DNA of 64,000 nucleotides from Hoeflea phototrophica DFL-43 (GCF_000154705.2 NZ_CM002917.1:762461-826460); one strand, 5' to 3'; numbered from the stretch's first letter, positions 1-8,332 are shown. Program-made: numbers and translations. Notes: a model not told the origin generated them from the sequence alone.

Positions 1-220
1 GCATTGCATGTCCGCGATCTGCCCGGCGCTCGAACCATTTTGGATCCCCTCTTTCGAGCTTGAAATCCGACTGTTTCACCAGAACTGCCGGAAAATAGGC
101 ACTTCCAGTCGCCTGCTGACAATCACGGCAATGGCAATTGCCCATGTAGCGGGCGACACCTTCGGACTTGTATCGGATTGCTCCACACGCACACCCACCG
201 GTGAACTGCTTTGGCAACAT
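1..220 (-). CDS. GFA-family (glutathione-dependent formaldehyde-activating/CENP-V-like) protein, 3' part cut by window edge
   Basis: The first 73 residues of a protein that continues past the left edge of the window. The ATG at 220 follows a strong ribosome-binding site (GAGGAGG). Seen directly: a C-x-C pair at residues 10 and 12, then C29-H-C31-R-D-C34, followed by QQATGSAYF. This cysteine spacing is the zinc-binding signature of the GFA/Mss4-like fold. Family members bind zinc, and some are linked to the glutathione-formaldehyde adduct, but most are uncharacterised and the substrate here cannot be read from sequence. It lies on the same strand as the DUF2461 gene, 221 bases downstream of it, so it could be co-transcribed or have its own promoter. 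The family call is firm; the function is not. Confidence 0.85.
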   Translation of the reverse strand, partial: MLPKQFTGGCACGAIRYKSEGVARYMGNCHCRDCQQATGSAYFPAVLVKQSDFKLERGDPKWFERRADRGHAM

Positions 221-441
221 AACCGTTCCTCCTCGGCTCATTTTAGGAAGAAGATCCGGTTTCGCAACAACGTTGTTTTGATACGAGCCTATGGTGGGAG
301 AGCGGCCATCGGATCTTTATCAGCAAAGGGCTGGTTTGTTCGCTTGGCTGCCCTTGTCAGACCTTGCAGCAGTGGTCCGGTTCCCACCCATTCCGCCCGC
401 GGGCACAAGATGCCGCGAATGCAATCCGGCAACGGAGCCGG

Positions 442-1140
442 TCAGTTTCCCCGAACCTTGCTCTCGTCGCCGCCGGCAGCCCTGCAAAGCCAGTTGTTGA
501 GGCTTGCAGCACTTTCAAGGAACTGCTGCATGAAGGGCCGGTCACAAAGGCGATCGGGCGGGTGACGGGAGCCATGCGTTTTCGCCACCAGACCTTTGCG
601 TTTCACCAATGCTTCATGGTGTGGCGCGACGTCTGTGCCGGGCGGAACCTTTTTGAGGGTTTCATCCGTCAAGGCACATCCACAGGCTTCAAGCTGGCTC
701 AGAATGGAAAGAAGCTCGTCGGCCTTTCCGGCATTTTGCGAAACGCATTGCCGATACCGCTCCAGTTCCTGTTTTCCAAAGGCGAACTGGCCCGCGCCAA
801 AGCCGGTGTGGTCTGGGTGAAGCACGATATGGATTGCCGGCGATCGGCTGGGATGGCCGCCAGTCCAGAAAACCATGTGCAAGCGGGGATCAAAGGGCGT
901 CTTGTCCTTTGAAAACCGGATGTCCCTGTGCAGCCGGCGAATGGATCCGTTGACCTTTGGCACAGCCTTGTGATGCGGCGAAAGCCCGGACATCGGTGAC
1001 GCCATTGCTTCGACGAACCTCTGCGCCGGCCCAAACCATTCCCTCTCGTACCGGTCACGGTTGGCGTCGAACCAAGTGCGGGTGTTGGTGTCCCGCAGAT
1101 CGGCGAGGAATTGACAGGTTGTCCTGGGGAAATCACTCAT
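442..1140 (-). CDS. DUF2461 (TIGR02453) family protein
   Basis: A 232-residue protein of the DUF2461 family, which has no established biochemical role. The signature region is LHRDIRFSKDKTPFDPRLH near residues 69-87, preceded by an N-terminal FLADLRDTNTRTWFDANRDRY segment. The length matches the family (about 220-230 residues) and there is no signal peptide or membrane segment, so it is probably cytosolic. The start ATG overlaps the stop of the upstream TetR gene in an ATGA arrangement (1137-1140), so the two are translationally coupled and the regulator probably controls its own downstream partner. Confidence 0.85.
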   Translation of the reverse strand: MSDFPRTTCQFLADLRDTNTRTWFDANRDRYEREWFGPAQRFVEAMASPMSGLSPHHKAVPKVNGSIRRLHRDIRFSKDKTPFDPRLHMVFWTGGHPSRSPAIHIVLHPDHTGFGAGQFAFGKQELERYRQCVSQNAGKADELLSILSQLEACGCALTDETLKKVPPGTDVAPHHEALVKRKGLVAKTHGSRHPPDRLCDRPFMQQFLESAASLNNWLCRAAGGDESKVRGN

Positions 1141-1727
1141 GCCGGGGCCTCTGCCGGTTTCGGCAAAAGAGCAAGAAAGGCCGAATGCGCACCGTTTAGG
1201 ATCTCGGACCGCAAGTCCGGGTCTGCCGAGGCCTGTGCATTTCTCACAGCCGCCGTTGCAAGCACAAGGGCTGGCAAATAGTGCTTTGCCGGGTGGTCTT
1301 GGCCAAGTGCCATGGCTGCGCAGGTGTCCTGCATGGCCTGATCAAAACCTGCCTTCACCTCGGGACCGGCCCGTACAACATCGCCTATGAGCGCGGCAAG
1401 TGAACAACCGGAAAACACTTCTTCCAGATTGTCGGGTCCCAAATATCCTTCAAAGATAGTGCACATCTCGCAATAGAGTGTCCTTGCGTCGGCTCCGCCT
1501 CTTTCCTCAAGCATCCTCAGCAGCGGATGTTCATGCCGGACAACATCGGCAAACAGGGCCTGCTTGCTTTTGTAATGCGCATAAAACGCACCGCGCGTCA
1601 GTCCGGATTGCTTCATCACCGCATCAAGGTTCACGGCGTCATAGCCGTGCGCCCGAAAGGCCTTCGCCGCGCCGGATCGTATTTTCTCAACCAGCCTTTG
1701 TTTGTCGTCGGGTTTCAAGCGCATCAT
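1137..1727 (-). CDS. TetR-family transcriptional regulator
   Basis: A roughly 196-residue repressor with an N-terminal TetR helix-turn-helix. The recognition region reads VMKQSGLTRGAFYAHYKSK, and the C-terminal part is a variable helical ligand domain of the usual length. I place the start at the MMRLK methionine (1727) rather than the in-frame ATG at 1748, because an inverted repeat ATGTT-N4-AACAT spans 1735-1748 and would sit just upstream as an autoregulatory operator. Neither start has a convincing ribosome-binding site. The gene is divergent from the TfoX-like/MAPEG operon and is coupled to the DUF2461 gene, so it probably controls both directions. The inducer is unknown. Confidence 0.85.
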   Translation of the reverse strand: MMRLKPDDKQRLVEKIRSGAAKAFRAHGYDAVNLDAVMKQSGLTRGAFYAHYKSKQALFADVVRHEHPLLRMLEERGGADARTLYCEMCTIFEGYLGPDNLEEVFSGCSLAALIGDVVRAGPEVKAGFDQAMQDTCAAMALGQDHPAKHYLPALVLATAAVRNAQASADPDLRSEILNGAHSAFLALLPKPAEAPA

Positions 1728-1734
1728 TTTATCA

Positions 1735-1748
1735 ATGTTGACTAACAT
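1735..1748. promoter_or_regulatory. Candidate TetR operator between divergent genes
   Basis: An inverted repeat ATGTT-GACT-AACAT in the short gap between the TetR gene and the divergent operon starting at 1791. Its position and symmetry suit an autoregulatory TetR site. This is an inference from sequence only. Confidence 0.4.
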
Positions 1749-1790
1749 ATATAAATACCATACTCATGCTGCGGCTCAAGAGAAAATGTC

Positions 1791-2129
1791 ATGGACGACA
1801 GGCTCAAAACCGAATGGTACAAGCTGGTTCGGGCCATGATGGCGGCGCATTCCGACATTGAAAGCGGGCGCATGATGTCTGCCGATGCGCTGCTGTGCAG
1901 GGGAAAGGTGTTTGTCTTTTTCTCGACCAAGGGCGGCGGCATCGGGCTTGGCGCACGTGTCGGCCGCGAGGCTGATGTCAGCATGTTGGGTCTGTCTCAT
2001 TGGCAGCATCTGGCGCCGTTCAAGACAAAGCCGCCGATGAAGGATTGGATCGTCGTTGGCGAGGCCGATCAGGCGCAATGGCGCAAAGTCGCAGACCATT
2101 GCTACAAGAAAGCTCTGAAGAGGACCTAG
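1791..2129 (+). CDS. TfoX N-terminal-domain-like small protein
   Basis: A 112-residue soluble protein. The layout (GRMMSADALLCRGKVFVFF, then a central strand-rich part ending PMKDWIVVG, then a C-terminal helix AQWRKVADHCYKKAL) resembles the stand-alone TfoX_N/MmcQ-like fold of small conserved proteins. The similarity is by pattern and not strong. It is the first gene of a three-gene operon: the MAPEG gene starts one base after its stop codon. It is divergent from the TetR gene and therefore a likely target. The function is unknown. Confidence 0.6.
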   Translation: MDDRLKTEWYKLVRAMMAAHSDIESGRMMSADALLCRGKVFVFFSTKGGGIGLGARVGREADVSMLGLSHWQHLAPFKTKPPMKDWIVVGEADQAQWRKVADHCYKKALKRT

Positions 2130-2130
2130 A

Positions 2131-2523
2131 ATGACAGCGGTAACAATTACACCGATCTACGCGGCGGCGATTGCACTGCTCATGGCGGCGCTGTCAACGT
2201 GGACGGGAGTCATGCGCGGGAAAACCGGGGTGGCCCTGGGGGATGGCGGCAACGCTGCGATGGCCCTGGCCATAAGGCGGTTCGGCAATCTGTCGGAATA
2301 TGCGGCAGTCGCAATCCTCTTGTTGCTGCTGATGGAGCTTCGGGGAATAGAGGATCATCTGCTCCATGCCTACGGCATCGTATTGGTGCTGCTGAGGCTC
2401 ATTCACCCGATTGTCCTGTTCGACGATACGAACGCACCCGCTTGGAAGAAGGCCGGGCGATTTGTATCGGCCGCCGGAACTGCTGCACTTCTGATTATCG
2501 GTGCGGTGACCCTGATTATGTAG
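2131..2523 (+). CDS. MAPEG-family membrane protein
   Basis: A 130-residue integral membrane protein with four hydrophobic segments (about residues 7-27, 53-70, 74-97 and 107-129). The motif RRFGNLSEYAAV after the first loop matches the R-x-x-x-N-x-x-E region of the MAPEG superfamily (membrane-associated proteins in eicosanoid and glutathione metabolism). Bacterial relatives are mostly uncharacterised, and some have glutathione transferase or peroxidase activity. The start ATG follows the upstream stop by one base and the next gene begins directly after its own stop, which indicates translational coupling. No substrate can be proposed. Confidence 0.85.
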   Translation: MTAVTITPIYAAAIALLMAALSTWTGVMRGKTGVALGDGGNAAMALAIRRFGNLSEYAAVAILLLLLMELRGIEDHLLHAYGIVLVLLRLIHPIVLFDDTNAPAWKKAGRFVSAAGTAALLIIGAVTLIM

Positions 2524-2526
2524 GTG

Positions 2527-2745
2527 ATGGAAAAGCGGATGGCACCCTGGTTGAAGTTCCTGATCCCCTTTGCATCCGCCCTGGCCGGACTGGCAGTCTG
2601 GGTTGCACTTGGCGGCCTCTGGGGCGTTGCCCTGTTCATCATTTTCTTTCTGTCCGGAAGCATTGCCGGGGCGATCATCTTCAAGCGGATTGCCACGCCA
2701 AAACAGATCCGGGAAGACCTGGAAGCGCGGCTGAAGAACGATTGA
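2527..2745 (+). CDS. Small two-helix membrane protein, unknown function
   Basis: A 72-residue protein starting at ATG 2527, with GTG 2524 as an alternative three bases earlier. It has two adjacent hydrophobic segments (about residues 10-29 and 33-52) and then a charged tail, TPKQIREDLEARLKND. It follows the MAPEG gene with no gap and is probably co-translated. I do not recognise the family. It could be a small accessory subunit of the MAPEG protein, which is an inference from position alone. Confidence 0.65.
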   Translation: MEKRMAPWLKFLIPFASALAGLAVWVALGGLWGVALFIIFFLSGSIAGAIIFKRIATPKQIREDLEARLKND

Positions 2746-2765
2746 AAACCGAAAGGCCCTCTGCA

Positions 2766-2925
2766 ATGAAACCCGGTGCTTTTTCGATCAGTCTCGCTGT
2801 GTAAAAACAAGGCTGCCGGCCTGAGGCTAGACAAGAACTGTGGTCCCGAGGGCTTGGGGCCTGTGCATACTCGCCTCACAGATCCGGACGGAAACCGGTT
2901 TCTGATCGACCAGCATTGTGAATGA
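2766..2925 (+). pseudogene. Remnant of a VOC/glyoxalase-like gene (frameshift plus large internal deletion)
   Basis: An ATG at 2766 opens MKPGAFSISLAV, a typical N-terminus of VOC-superfamily proteins, and then hits a stop at 2802. One frame over, the reading continues as KNKAAGLRLDKN and ends GPVHTRLTDPDGNRFLIDQH plus two residues and a stop at 2923-2925, which is the usual C-terminus of the same family (DPDGN...DQH). Intact members have roughly 120-140 residues; only about 50 codons remain, so the middle is missing and one extra base breaks the frame. Seen directly: the two family ends and the frame break. Inferred: that they come from one deleted ancestor. Confidence 0.7.
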
Positions 2926-3089
2926 GCATCACTGTCTCGCCTTGGCTTGATTTGAACACGGCAATGAAGCAGTCATCGGATTGTTCCTCTCAGGCGCAAG
3001 CTTAGTTCGCACAACAGGCCTTGATCATGGTGCAGCAAAAACCTGCATCCAGCCCATTCCGGCCAAGCTTTGCCGTCTCGCCGAGCCCG

Positions 3090-4163
3090 CTACTCCGCTG
3101 CTTGCGGTGATCTGCTGCGGACCGGTTTCCGCTCCGCCGGCGCGGGGCCGGTCGAGGCCCGCACGATCAGTTCCACCGGCCAGATTTCCTGCACCGGTTC
3201 GCGCTCTACGCCGGAGATGATGTCGACGAGGCGAGCGCAGATGCGTGCGCCCGCCGCCCGGATCGAGGAGCGCGTGGTGGTCTGCTGCACCGAAAAGCTT
3301 TCCGGTTTCAAAAACGGGAACACGTCGTCATGGGAGATCACCGAGACGTCATCGGGCATTCGCAGCCCCAGCTGGTTGAGCGCGCGAACGATCCCCAGCG
3401 TGGTGAACATCGAGGCGCTGAGGATGCCGGTTGGCCGCGTGCTGGCATCGCAGCCGGCAAACAGGGACATCGTCAGATTGTAGCCGTTCTCCTCATTCAT
3501 CGCAGCCGAATGGGCGACCAGTGCGTCCGGCGTCAGCCCGAAGGCTGTCATCGCCCGTTTGACACCGTTGAGCCGGTGCACGGCAAAGCTGAAATCCGTA
3601 TCGCCATTGATGAAGGCCAGCCGCCGGTGGCCCAGTTGCAGCAGCAGCCGCGTCGCGTCGTGAAACGCGCCTTCATTGTCGATGTCCATGAAGGCGTAGC
3701 CATCGGCCGGTTTCAGTGCCCGGCCATGGGCCAGAAACGGAACGCCCAGTTTCTTCATCAGCGCAATGCGCTGGTCATCATTGCGCATCGAGGAGAGATA
3801 GACCCCGTCCACCGAACGGCTCGCCGCGATCCGCCCATAGGCTTCGGTCTCGCGCTCATAGGGGGCAGGGGTCAGCGACAGGTCGATCTCATGCGACAGC
3901 GCATGTTCGCCCAGGCCTGACAGGAATTCGACAAAATGCGGGTCCAGATCGACATTGCGGCCCACCGGCAGCACATAACCGATCGAGCCGGCCTTGCCGG
4001 TTGCCAGCTTGCGCGCATTCGAATTGGGTTTGTAGCCGTGGCTTTGCGCGGCCTCGAGCACCCGCAGACGTGTTTTCTCATTGACTTCGGGATAGCCGTT
4101 GAGGGCACGGCTGATCGTCGTCTGGGAAAGATCCAGCAGTTGGGAGAGTTGTTTAAGGTTCAC
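3090..4163 (-). CDS. aglR: LacI-family repressor of the alpha-glucoside operon (AglR)
   Basis: A 357-residue LacI/GalR regulator. I choose the GTG at 4163 as the start because it gives VNLKQLSQLLDLSQTTISRALNGYPEV at the extreme N-terminus, where LacI helix-turn-helix domains normally begin; the open frame upstream is not conserved-looking. The DNA-binding and hinge regions end near residue 60 (NARKLATGKAGSIGYVLP), followed by a periplasmic-binding-protein-like sugar domain. The gene is divergent from aglE, as in the known rhizobial agl locus, and two CAAAGCGCTTTG-cored palindromes lie upstream of it and of aglE. It probably represses the operon and itself until an alpha-glucoside binds. Confidence 0.88.
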   Translation of the reverse strand: MNLKQLSQLLDLSQTTISRALNGYPEVNEKTRLRVLEAAQSHGYKPNSNARKLATGKAGSIGYVLPVGRNVDLDPHFVEFLSGLGEHALSHEIDLSLTPAPYERETEAYGRIAASRSVDGVYLSSMRNDDQRIALMKKLGVPFLAHGRALKPADGYAFMDIDNEGAFHDATRLLLQLGHRRLAFINGDTDFSFAVHRLNGVKRAMTAFGLTPDALVAHSAAMNEENGYNLTMSLFAGCDASTRPTGILSASMFTTLGIVRALNQLGLRMPDDVSVISHDDVFPFLKPESFSVQQTTTRSSIRAAGARICARLVDIISGVEREPVQEIWPVELIVRASTGPAPAERKPVRSRSPQAAE

Positions 4164-4181
4164 AGCAAACCGCCCGGGTCC

Positions 4182-4197
4182 TTCAAAGCGCTTTGAA
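4182..4197. promoter_or_regulatory. AglR operator candidate 1 (16-bp perfect palindrome)
   Basis: TTCAAAGCGCTTTGAA is a perfect palindrome with the central CG typical of LacI-family operators. It lies 19 bases upstream of the aglR GTG start, where it would give autorepression. Confidence 0.75.
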
Positions 4198-4391
4198 AAT
4201 TTCCGCTCAACATCACTCCTCCTCGCAAGCCAAGTCCATAGCAAATCAAAGGTTTCCCCCCAAAAAAAGCCTGAAAATTTGATTTTGCAGCGCGAAAATC
4301 ACTTCGCAGTGCAGCAAATCCGGGAATTTTGTCTCTGTTCGCGACTTTTGCGCTTGACTCAGGCAGGCACACGTAATCCTCTGGAAGCAAG

Positions 4392-4405
4392 CCAAAGCGC
4401 TTTGG
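4392..4405. promoter_or_regulatory. AglR operator candidate 2 (14-bp perfect palindrome)
   Basis: CCAAAGCGCTTTGG shares the 12-base core CAAAGCGCTTTG with the site at 4182-4197. It is 76 bases upstream of the aglE start and just downstream of a TTGACT element (4354-4359), so a bound repressor could block the agl promoter. The two palindrome centres are 209 bases apart. Confidence 0.75.
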
Positions 4406-4480
4406 GAAAGCCGAGGCACCGGCGATGAAAATGCATTCAGCTTCATGAGAAGGCCGGAAATGGCCGGGAGGAGAAATTCG

Positions 4481-5830
4481 ATGAAAAAGATGCTTCTGCT
4501 AAGCGCCGCAGCCGCTGCGCTGACCATGGGAACGGCGTTTGCCGCCGATCTCAAGTTCACGCCCGGCGAGGGGGATTTCAACTGGGAGAGCTATGAAGCC
4601 CTCAAGGCCCTCCAGCTCGATGGTGAGGAAGTCACCGTATTCGGCCCATGGCTCGGGCCGGACCAGGAATTCGCCGAGTCGGTGCTGGCCTATTTCGCCG
4701 AAGCCACCGGCGCGGACGTGAAATATGTCGGCTCCGACAGCTTCGAGCAGCAGATCATGATCGATGCGGAAGCCGGCTCGGCTCCGAACATTGCTGTCTT
4801 CCCGCAGCCCGGCCTCGCCGCCGACATGGCCAGGCGCGGCTTCCTGTCGCCATTGCCTGAAGGCACCGGTGACTGGGTCAGGGAAAACTACGCTGCCGGC
4901 CAGTCCTGGGTCGATCTGGGCACCTATGCCGGCCAGGACGGTTCGGACAATCTCTACGGCTTTTTCTACAAGGTCGATGTGAAGTCGCTGGTCTGGTACA
5001 TTCCGGAGAACTTTGAGGATGCGGGTTATGAAATTCCCCAATCCATGGAAGAGCTCAAGGCGCTGACCGAACAGATTGTCGCCGATGGCGATACGCCCTG
5101 GTGCATTGGCCTGGGATCGGGGGGTGCCACCGGCTGGCCGGCGACCGACTGGGTCGAAGACATGATGCTGCGCACCCAGACCCCGGATGTCTACGACAAA
5201 TGGGTCTCCAACGAGGTCAAGTTCACCGACCCGGCCGTCATCGGCGCGATTGAGGAATTCGGCTGGTTCGCCCGCAATGACGCCTTTGTCGCCGGCGGTG
5301 CAGGCGCGGTCGCCACCACCGATTTCCGCGACAGCCCGAAGGGTCTCTTCTCCTCGCCGCCGCAGTGCTACATGCACCACCAGGCTTCCTTCATCCCCGC
5401 CTTCTTCCCCGAAGGCACCCAGGTTGGCACCGATGCGGATTTCTTCTACATGCCCGCCTATGAAGGCAAGGATCTCGGCAAGCCGGTTCTCGGTGCAGGC
5501 ACATTGTGGGCCATCACCAATGACAGCCCCGGCGCCCAGGCGCTGATCGAGTTCCTCAAGTCGCCGATCGCGCATGAGGTCTGGATGGCACAGAAGGGCT
5601 TCCTGACTCCTCACAAGGGCGTCAACACGGCCCTGTTCAGCGACCCGACCCTCAAGAAGATGAATGACGTGCTGCTCGGCGCGACCACGTTCCGCTTCGA
5701 CGGCTCCGACCTGATGCCAGGCGGCGTTGGCGCCGGCTCCTTCTGGACCGGTATGGTCGATTACACCGGCGGCCGGTCTGCCGAAGATGTGGCCGACTCT
5801 ATCCAGAAATCCTGGGACTCGCTCAAATAG
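4481..5830 (+). CDS. aglE: Alpha-glucoside ABC transporter, periplasmic substrate-binding protein
   Basis: A 449-residue extracellular solute-binding protein (family 1). I start it at ATG 4481, which follows a GGGAGGAG ribosome-binding site and gives a clean signal peptide (MKKMLLLSAAAAALTMGTAFA, cleavage after AFA). The mature protein binds sugar in the periplasm and delivers it to AglF/AglG. Aromatic-rich stretches such as GATGWPATDWVEDMM and GAGSFWTGMVDYTGG suit a carbohydrate pocket. Known AglE proteins take sucrose, trehalose, maltose and similar alpha-glucosides; the exact range here is an inference. It is the first gene of aglEFGAK and is under the presumed AglR operators. Confidence 0.92.
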   Translation: MKKMLLLSAAAAALTMGTAFAADLKFTPGEGDFNWESYEALKALQLDGEEVTVFGPWLGPDQEFAESVLAYFAEATGADVKYVGSDSFEQQIMIDAEAGSAPNIAVFPQPGLAADMARRGFLSPLPEGTGDWVRENYAAGQSWVDLGTYAGQDGSDNLYGFFYKVDVKSLVWYIPENFEDAGYEIPQSMEELKALTEQIVADGDTPWCIGLGSGGATGWPATDWVEDMMLRTQTPDVYDKWVSNEVKFTDPAVIGAIEEFGWFARNDAFVAGGAGAVATTDFRDSPKGLFSSPPQCYMHHQASFIPAFFPEGTQVGTDADFFYMPAYEGKDLGKPVLGAGTLWAITNDSPGAQALIEFLKSPIAHEVWMAQKGFLTPHKGVNTALFSDPTLKKMNDVLLGATTFRFDGSDLMPGGVGAGSFWTGMVDYTGGRSAEDVADSIQKSWDSLK

Positions 5831-5926
5831 GCGGACAGCTCTTGCAAATCGGGAGGTCCCGGCAATTGGCCGGGATCTCCATTTGAACGGTCTTTCGGGG
5901 TCAAACGGACTTTTGGGGAGGGTAGG

Positions 5927-7168
5927 ATGCATCCGGCAATTCAGGGTATTATCACCATCATCGTCGGCGTCGGCGGATGCATTGGATATTTCTATTTTTC
6001 CAATCAGTTCCTCGACAAGGTCCTCTTCCCCGCCACCGGCAAGAATGCCGGACGCAACATCAACCGGGCCAATCAGATAAGGCCCTGGCTGTTTCTGTTT
6101 CCCGCACTTTTCGCGCTCGGCCTCTATCTCGCCTATCCGGTGTTCGCCACGCTGTGGCTGTCGGTCACCGACCGTGATGCCGGTGGCGCCTTTGTCGGCC
6201 TCGCCAATTACTCCAAGATGTTCGGCGACGTGAAATTCTGGGAAGCCGTGAGCAACAACATGCTCTGGCTGATCATCGTGCCGGCCTTCTCAACCGGCTT
6301 CGGCCTGCTTGCGGCTCAGCTCACCGACCGCATCGGCTGGGGCGGCATCGCCAAATCGCTGATTTTCATGCCGATGGCGATTTCCTTTGTCGGCGCCGCG
6401 GTCATCTGGAAGCTGGTCTACGACACCCGTCCCGCTGATCAGGATCAGATCGGCGTGCTCAATGCGGTCTGGCTGAGCTTCGGGGAGGGGTCCTTTTCAA
6501 CGCTCATTCTGAAGATCCTACCTCTGCTTCTGCTGGCCGTCTTCATCCTCGCCATTGCCTATGCCATCTACCAGACACTGCGGCCGCTGCTCGGGCGGGA
6601 GAAAGGCCATGGCGAGTCCCACTGGTGGGGACTGCTGCTGCAGATCGTCGGCGCCATTATCGGCGCCTGGCTGATCTGGCAGACACTGGGCGCGATCCTG
6701 TCGCTGATCTCCGCCACGCTGCCCTATGGCGAACCCCAGACCTGGCTGACGATCCCGTTCTGGAATTCCATCTTCCTGATGACCGTGCTGATCTGGATCC
6801 AGACCGGCTTTGCCATGGTGATCCTGTCGGCGGCCCTGCGCGGCATTCCCGAAGAGACCGTCGAGGCGGCAGTCATTGACGGTGCCAACCCGTTCCAGAT
6901 CTTCTTCAAGATCAAGGTGCCGCAGATCATGAGCACCATCGTGGTGGTCTGGACCACCATCACCATCGTTGTGCTCAAGGTGTTCGACATCGTCTTCGCC
7001 ATGACCAACGGGCAATGGGAAACCCAGGTTCTGGCCAACTACATGTACGACAAATTGTTCCGCGCCAATGATTGGGGCGTTGGCTCCGCCAGCGCCATGA
7101 TCATCATGCTGCTGGTCACCCCGATCCTGGTCTGGAATGTCTACAACGCCCGCAAAGAAACGCGCTGA
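5927..7168 (+). CDS. aglF: Alpha-glucoside ABC transporter permease, with an extra membrane segment insertion
   Basis: A 413-residue inner-membrane permease of the MalF type. The EAA loop that contacts the ATPase is clear: GIPEETVEAAVIDGANPFQIF at about residues 306-326. The N-terminal part (a first membrane helix with GVGGCIGYFYFSNQ, then RPWLFLFPALFALGLYLAYP) fits AglF. Residues about 187-267 add two hydrophobic helices (about 191-215 and 236-263) joined by a charged loop, GREKGHGESHW. From memory, other AglF proteins are about 330-340 residues and lack this block, so the protein looks enlarged by about 80 residues. It starts 96 bases after aglE, downstream of a GGGGAGG site, and precedes aglG. 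Confidence 0.9.
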   Translation: MHPAIQGIITIIVGVGGCIGYFYFSNQFLDKVLFPATGKNAGRNINRANQIRPWLFLFPALFALGLYLAYPVFATLWLSVTDRDAGGAFVGLANYSKMFGDVKFWEAVSNNMLWLIIVPAFSTGFGLLAAQLTDRIGWGGIAKSLIFMPMAISFVGAAVIWKLVYDTRPADQDQIGVLNAVWLSFGEGSFSTLILKILPLLLLAVFILAIAYAIYQTLRPLLGREKGHGESHWWGLLLQIVGAIIGAWLIWQTLGAILSLISATLPYGEPQTWLTIPFWNSIFLMTVLIWIQTGFAMVILSAALRGIPEETVEAAVIDGANPFQIFFKIKVPQIMSTIVVVWTTITIVVLKVFDIVFAMTNGQWETQVLANYMYDKLFRANDWGVGSASAMIIMLLVTPILVWNVYNARKETR

Positions 7169-7179
7169 GGGAGGCCGGG

Positions 7180-8322
7180 ATGCACGCATCATCATCGAAA
7201 AAATCGCCTCTCACCTGGGCCGTCCACATATCGGTCGTGGCCCTCGTGGCGCTCTGGCTGTTCCCCACCGTCGGCCTGTTCGTGTCCTCGTTCCGCACGG
7301 CCGACCAGATCGCCAACACCGGCTGGTGGATGGCGCTGTTCACACAGGAACGTCAGGCACCGGCGATCCGCATCGCAGGCAACGAGGCGGAGATCGACGG
7401 CGAATTCGTCATTGAGGGCAGTCTGTTCGACACCACGGATGCCACCATCAGCCGCTGGGGAACCAGTTCGCGCGCGCCCGAAGCCTATGAGCCCGGCGAG
7501 GTCGTCGATCTGCGCGATGGCCAGATGCTCAGCGTCGCCGTCGATGGCGCATTCCGCCTCTCGGCGCCGCAGAGCTTCGGTGACGGCCGTCTTCCGCGTG
7601 TCTTCACCACGGCCACCACGCCGCCTGAATTCACCTTGCAGAACTACCGGTTCGTGCTGTTCGATCCGAGCAACCGCGAGGGCATGGCCAAGGCCTTCTT
7701 CAACACGCTGACAGTCACGATTCCCGCCACCGTGATCCCGATCGTGATCGCCGCCTTTGCCGCCTACGCGCTGGCCTGGATGCGGTTCCCCGGCCGGTCT
7801 CTGCTCATTGCCGCGGTTGTCGGCCTGCTGGTGGTGCCGTTGCAACTGGCTCTGATCCCGCTGCTCAAACTGCACAACGACATCGGTATCGGCAAAGGCT
7901 ATCTGGGGGTGTGGCTCGCCCATACCGGCTTTGGTCTGCCGCTGGCGATCTATCTGTTGCGCAACTACATGGTCGGCCTTCCGCGCGATATCATCGAAAA
8001 CGCCCGCGTTGATGGTGCCACCGACTTCCAGATTTTCGTCAAGATCATCCTGCCTTTGTCGTTTCCGGCTCTGGCCTCCTTCGCCATCTTCCAGTTCCTG
8101 TGGACCTGGAACGATCTTCTCGTCGCGCTCGTCTTCCTGATCGATGCGACAGGCGAAACCACGGTGATGACAAAGCAGATTGTCGAATTGCTGGGCACAC
8201 GGGGTGGAAACTGGGAGATTCTCGCAACCTCCGCCTTCGTGTCGATTGCGGTCCCGCTGGCGGTGTTCTTCGCCATGCAGAAATATCTCGTGCGCGGCCT
8301 TCTGGCCGGGTCCGTGAAATAA
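7180..8322 (+). CDS. aglG: Alpha-glucoside ABC transporter permease
   Basis: A 380-residue inner-membrane permease of the MalG type. The ATG at 7180 follows GAGGGAGG, 11 bases after aglF ends. The first helix (about residues 13-33) is followed by a long external domain of roughly 120 residues (ERQAPAIRIAGNEAEIDGEF through TTPPEFTLQNYRFVLFD), as is usual for AglG. A five-helix permease core follows, carrying the EAA loop GLPRDIIENARVDGATDFQIF. It pairs with AglF to form the sugar channel, with AglK supplying ATP hydrolysis. Confidence 0.92.
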   Translation: MHASSSKKSPLTWAVHISVVALVALWLFPTVGLFVSSFRTADQIANTGWWMALFTQERQAPAIRIAGNEAEIDGEFVIEGSLFDTTDATISRWGTSSRAPEAYEPGEVVDLRDGQMLSVAVDGAFRLSAPQSFGDGRLPRVFTTATTPPEFTLQNYRFVLFDPSNREGMAKAFFNTLTVTIPATVIPIVIAAFAAYALAWMRFPGRSLLIAAVVGLLVVPLQLALIPLLKLHNDIGIGKGYLGVWLAHTGFGLPLAIYLLRNYMVGLPRDIIENARVDGATDFQIFVKIILPLSFPALASFAIFQFLWTWNDLLVALVFLIDATGETTVMTKQIVELLGTRGGNWEILATSAFVSIAVPLAVFFAMQKYLVRGLLAGSVK

Positions 8323-8332
8323 CGAGGCTTTT

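Noticed and set aside
8..912. Plus-strand open frames at the left end
   Set aside because: They are antisense to the GFA-family and DUF2461 genes, both of which carry clear family motifs.
4499..5932. 477-residue minus-strand open frame opposite aglE
   Set aside because: Antisense shadow; aglE has a signal peptide, a ribosome-binding site and family motifs.
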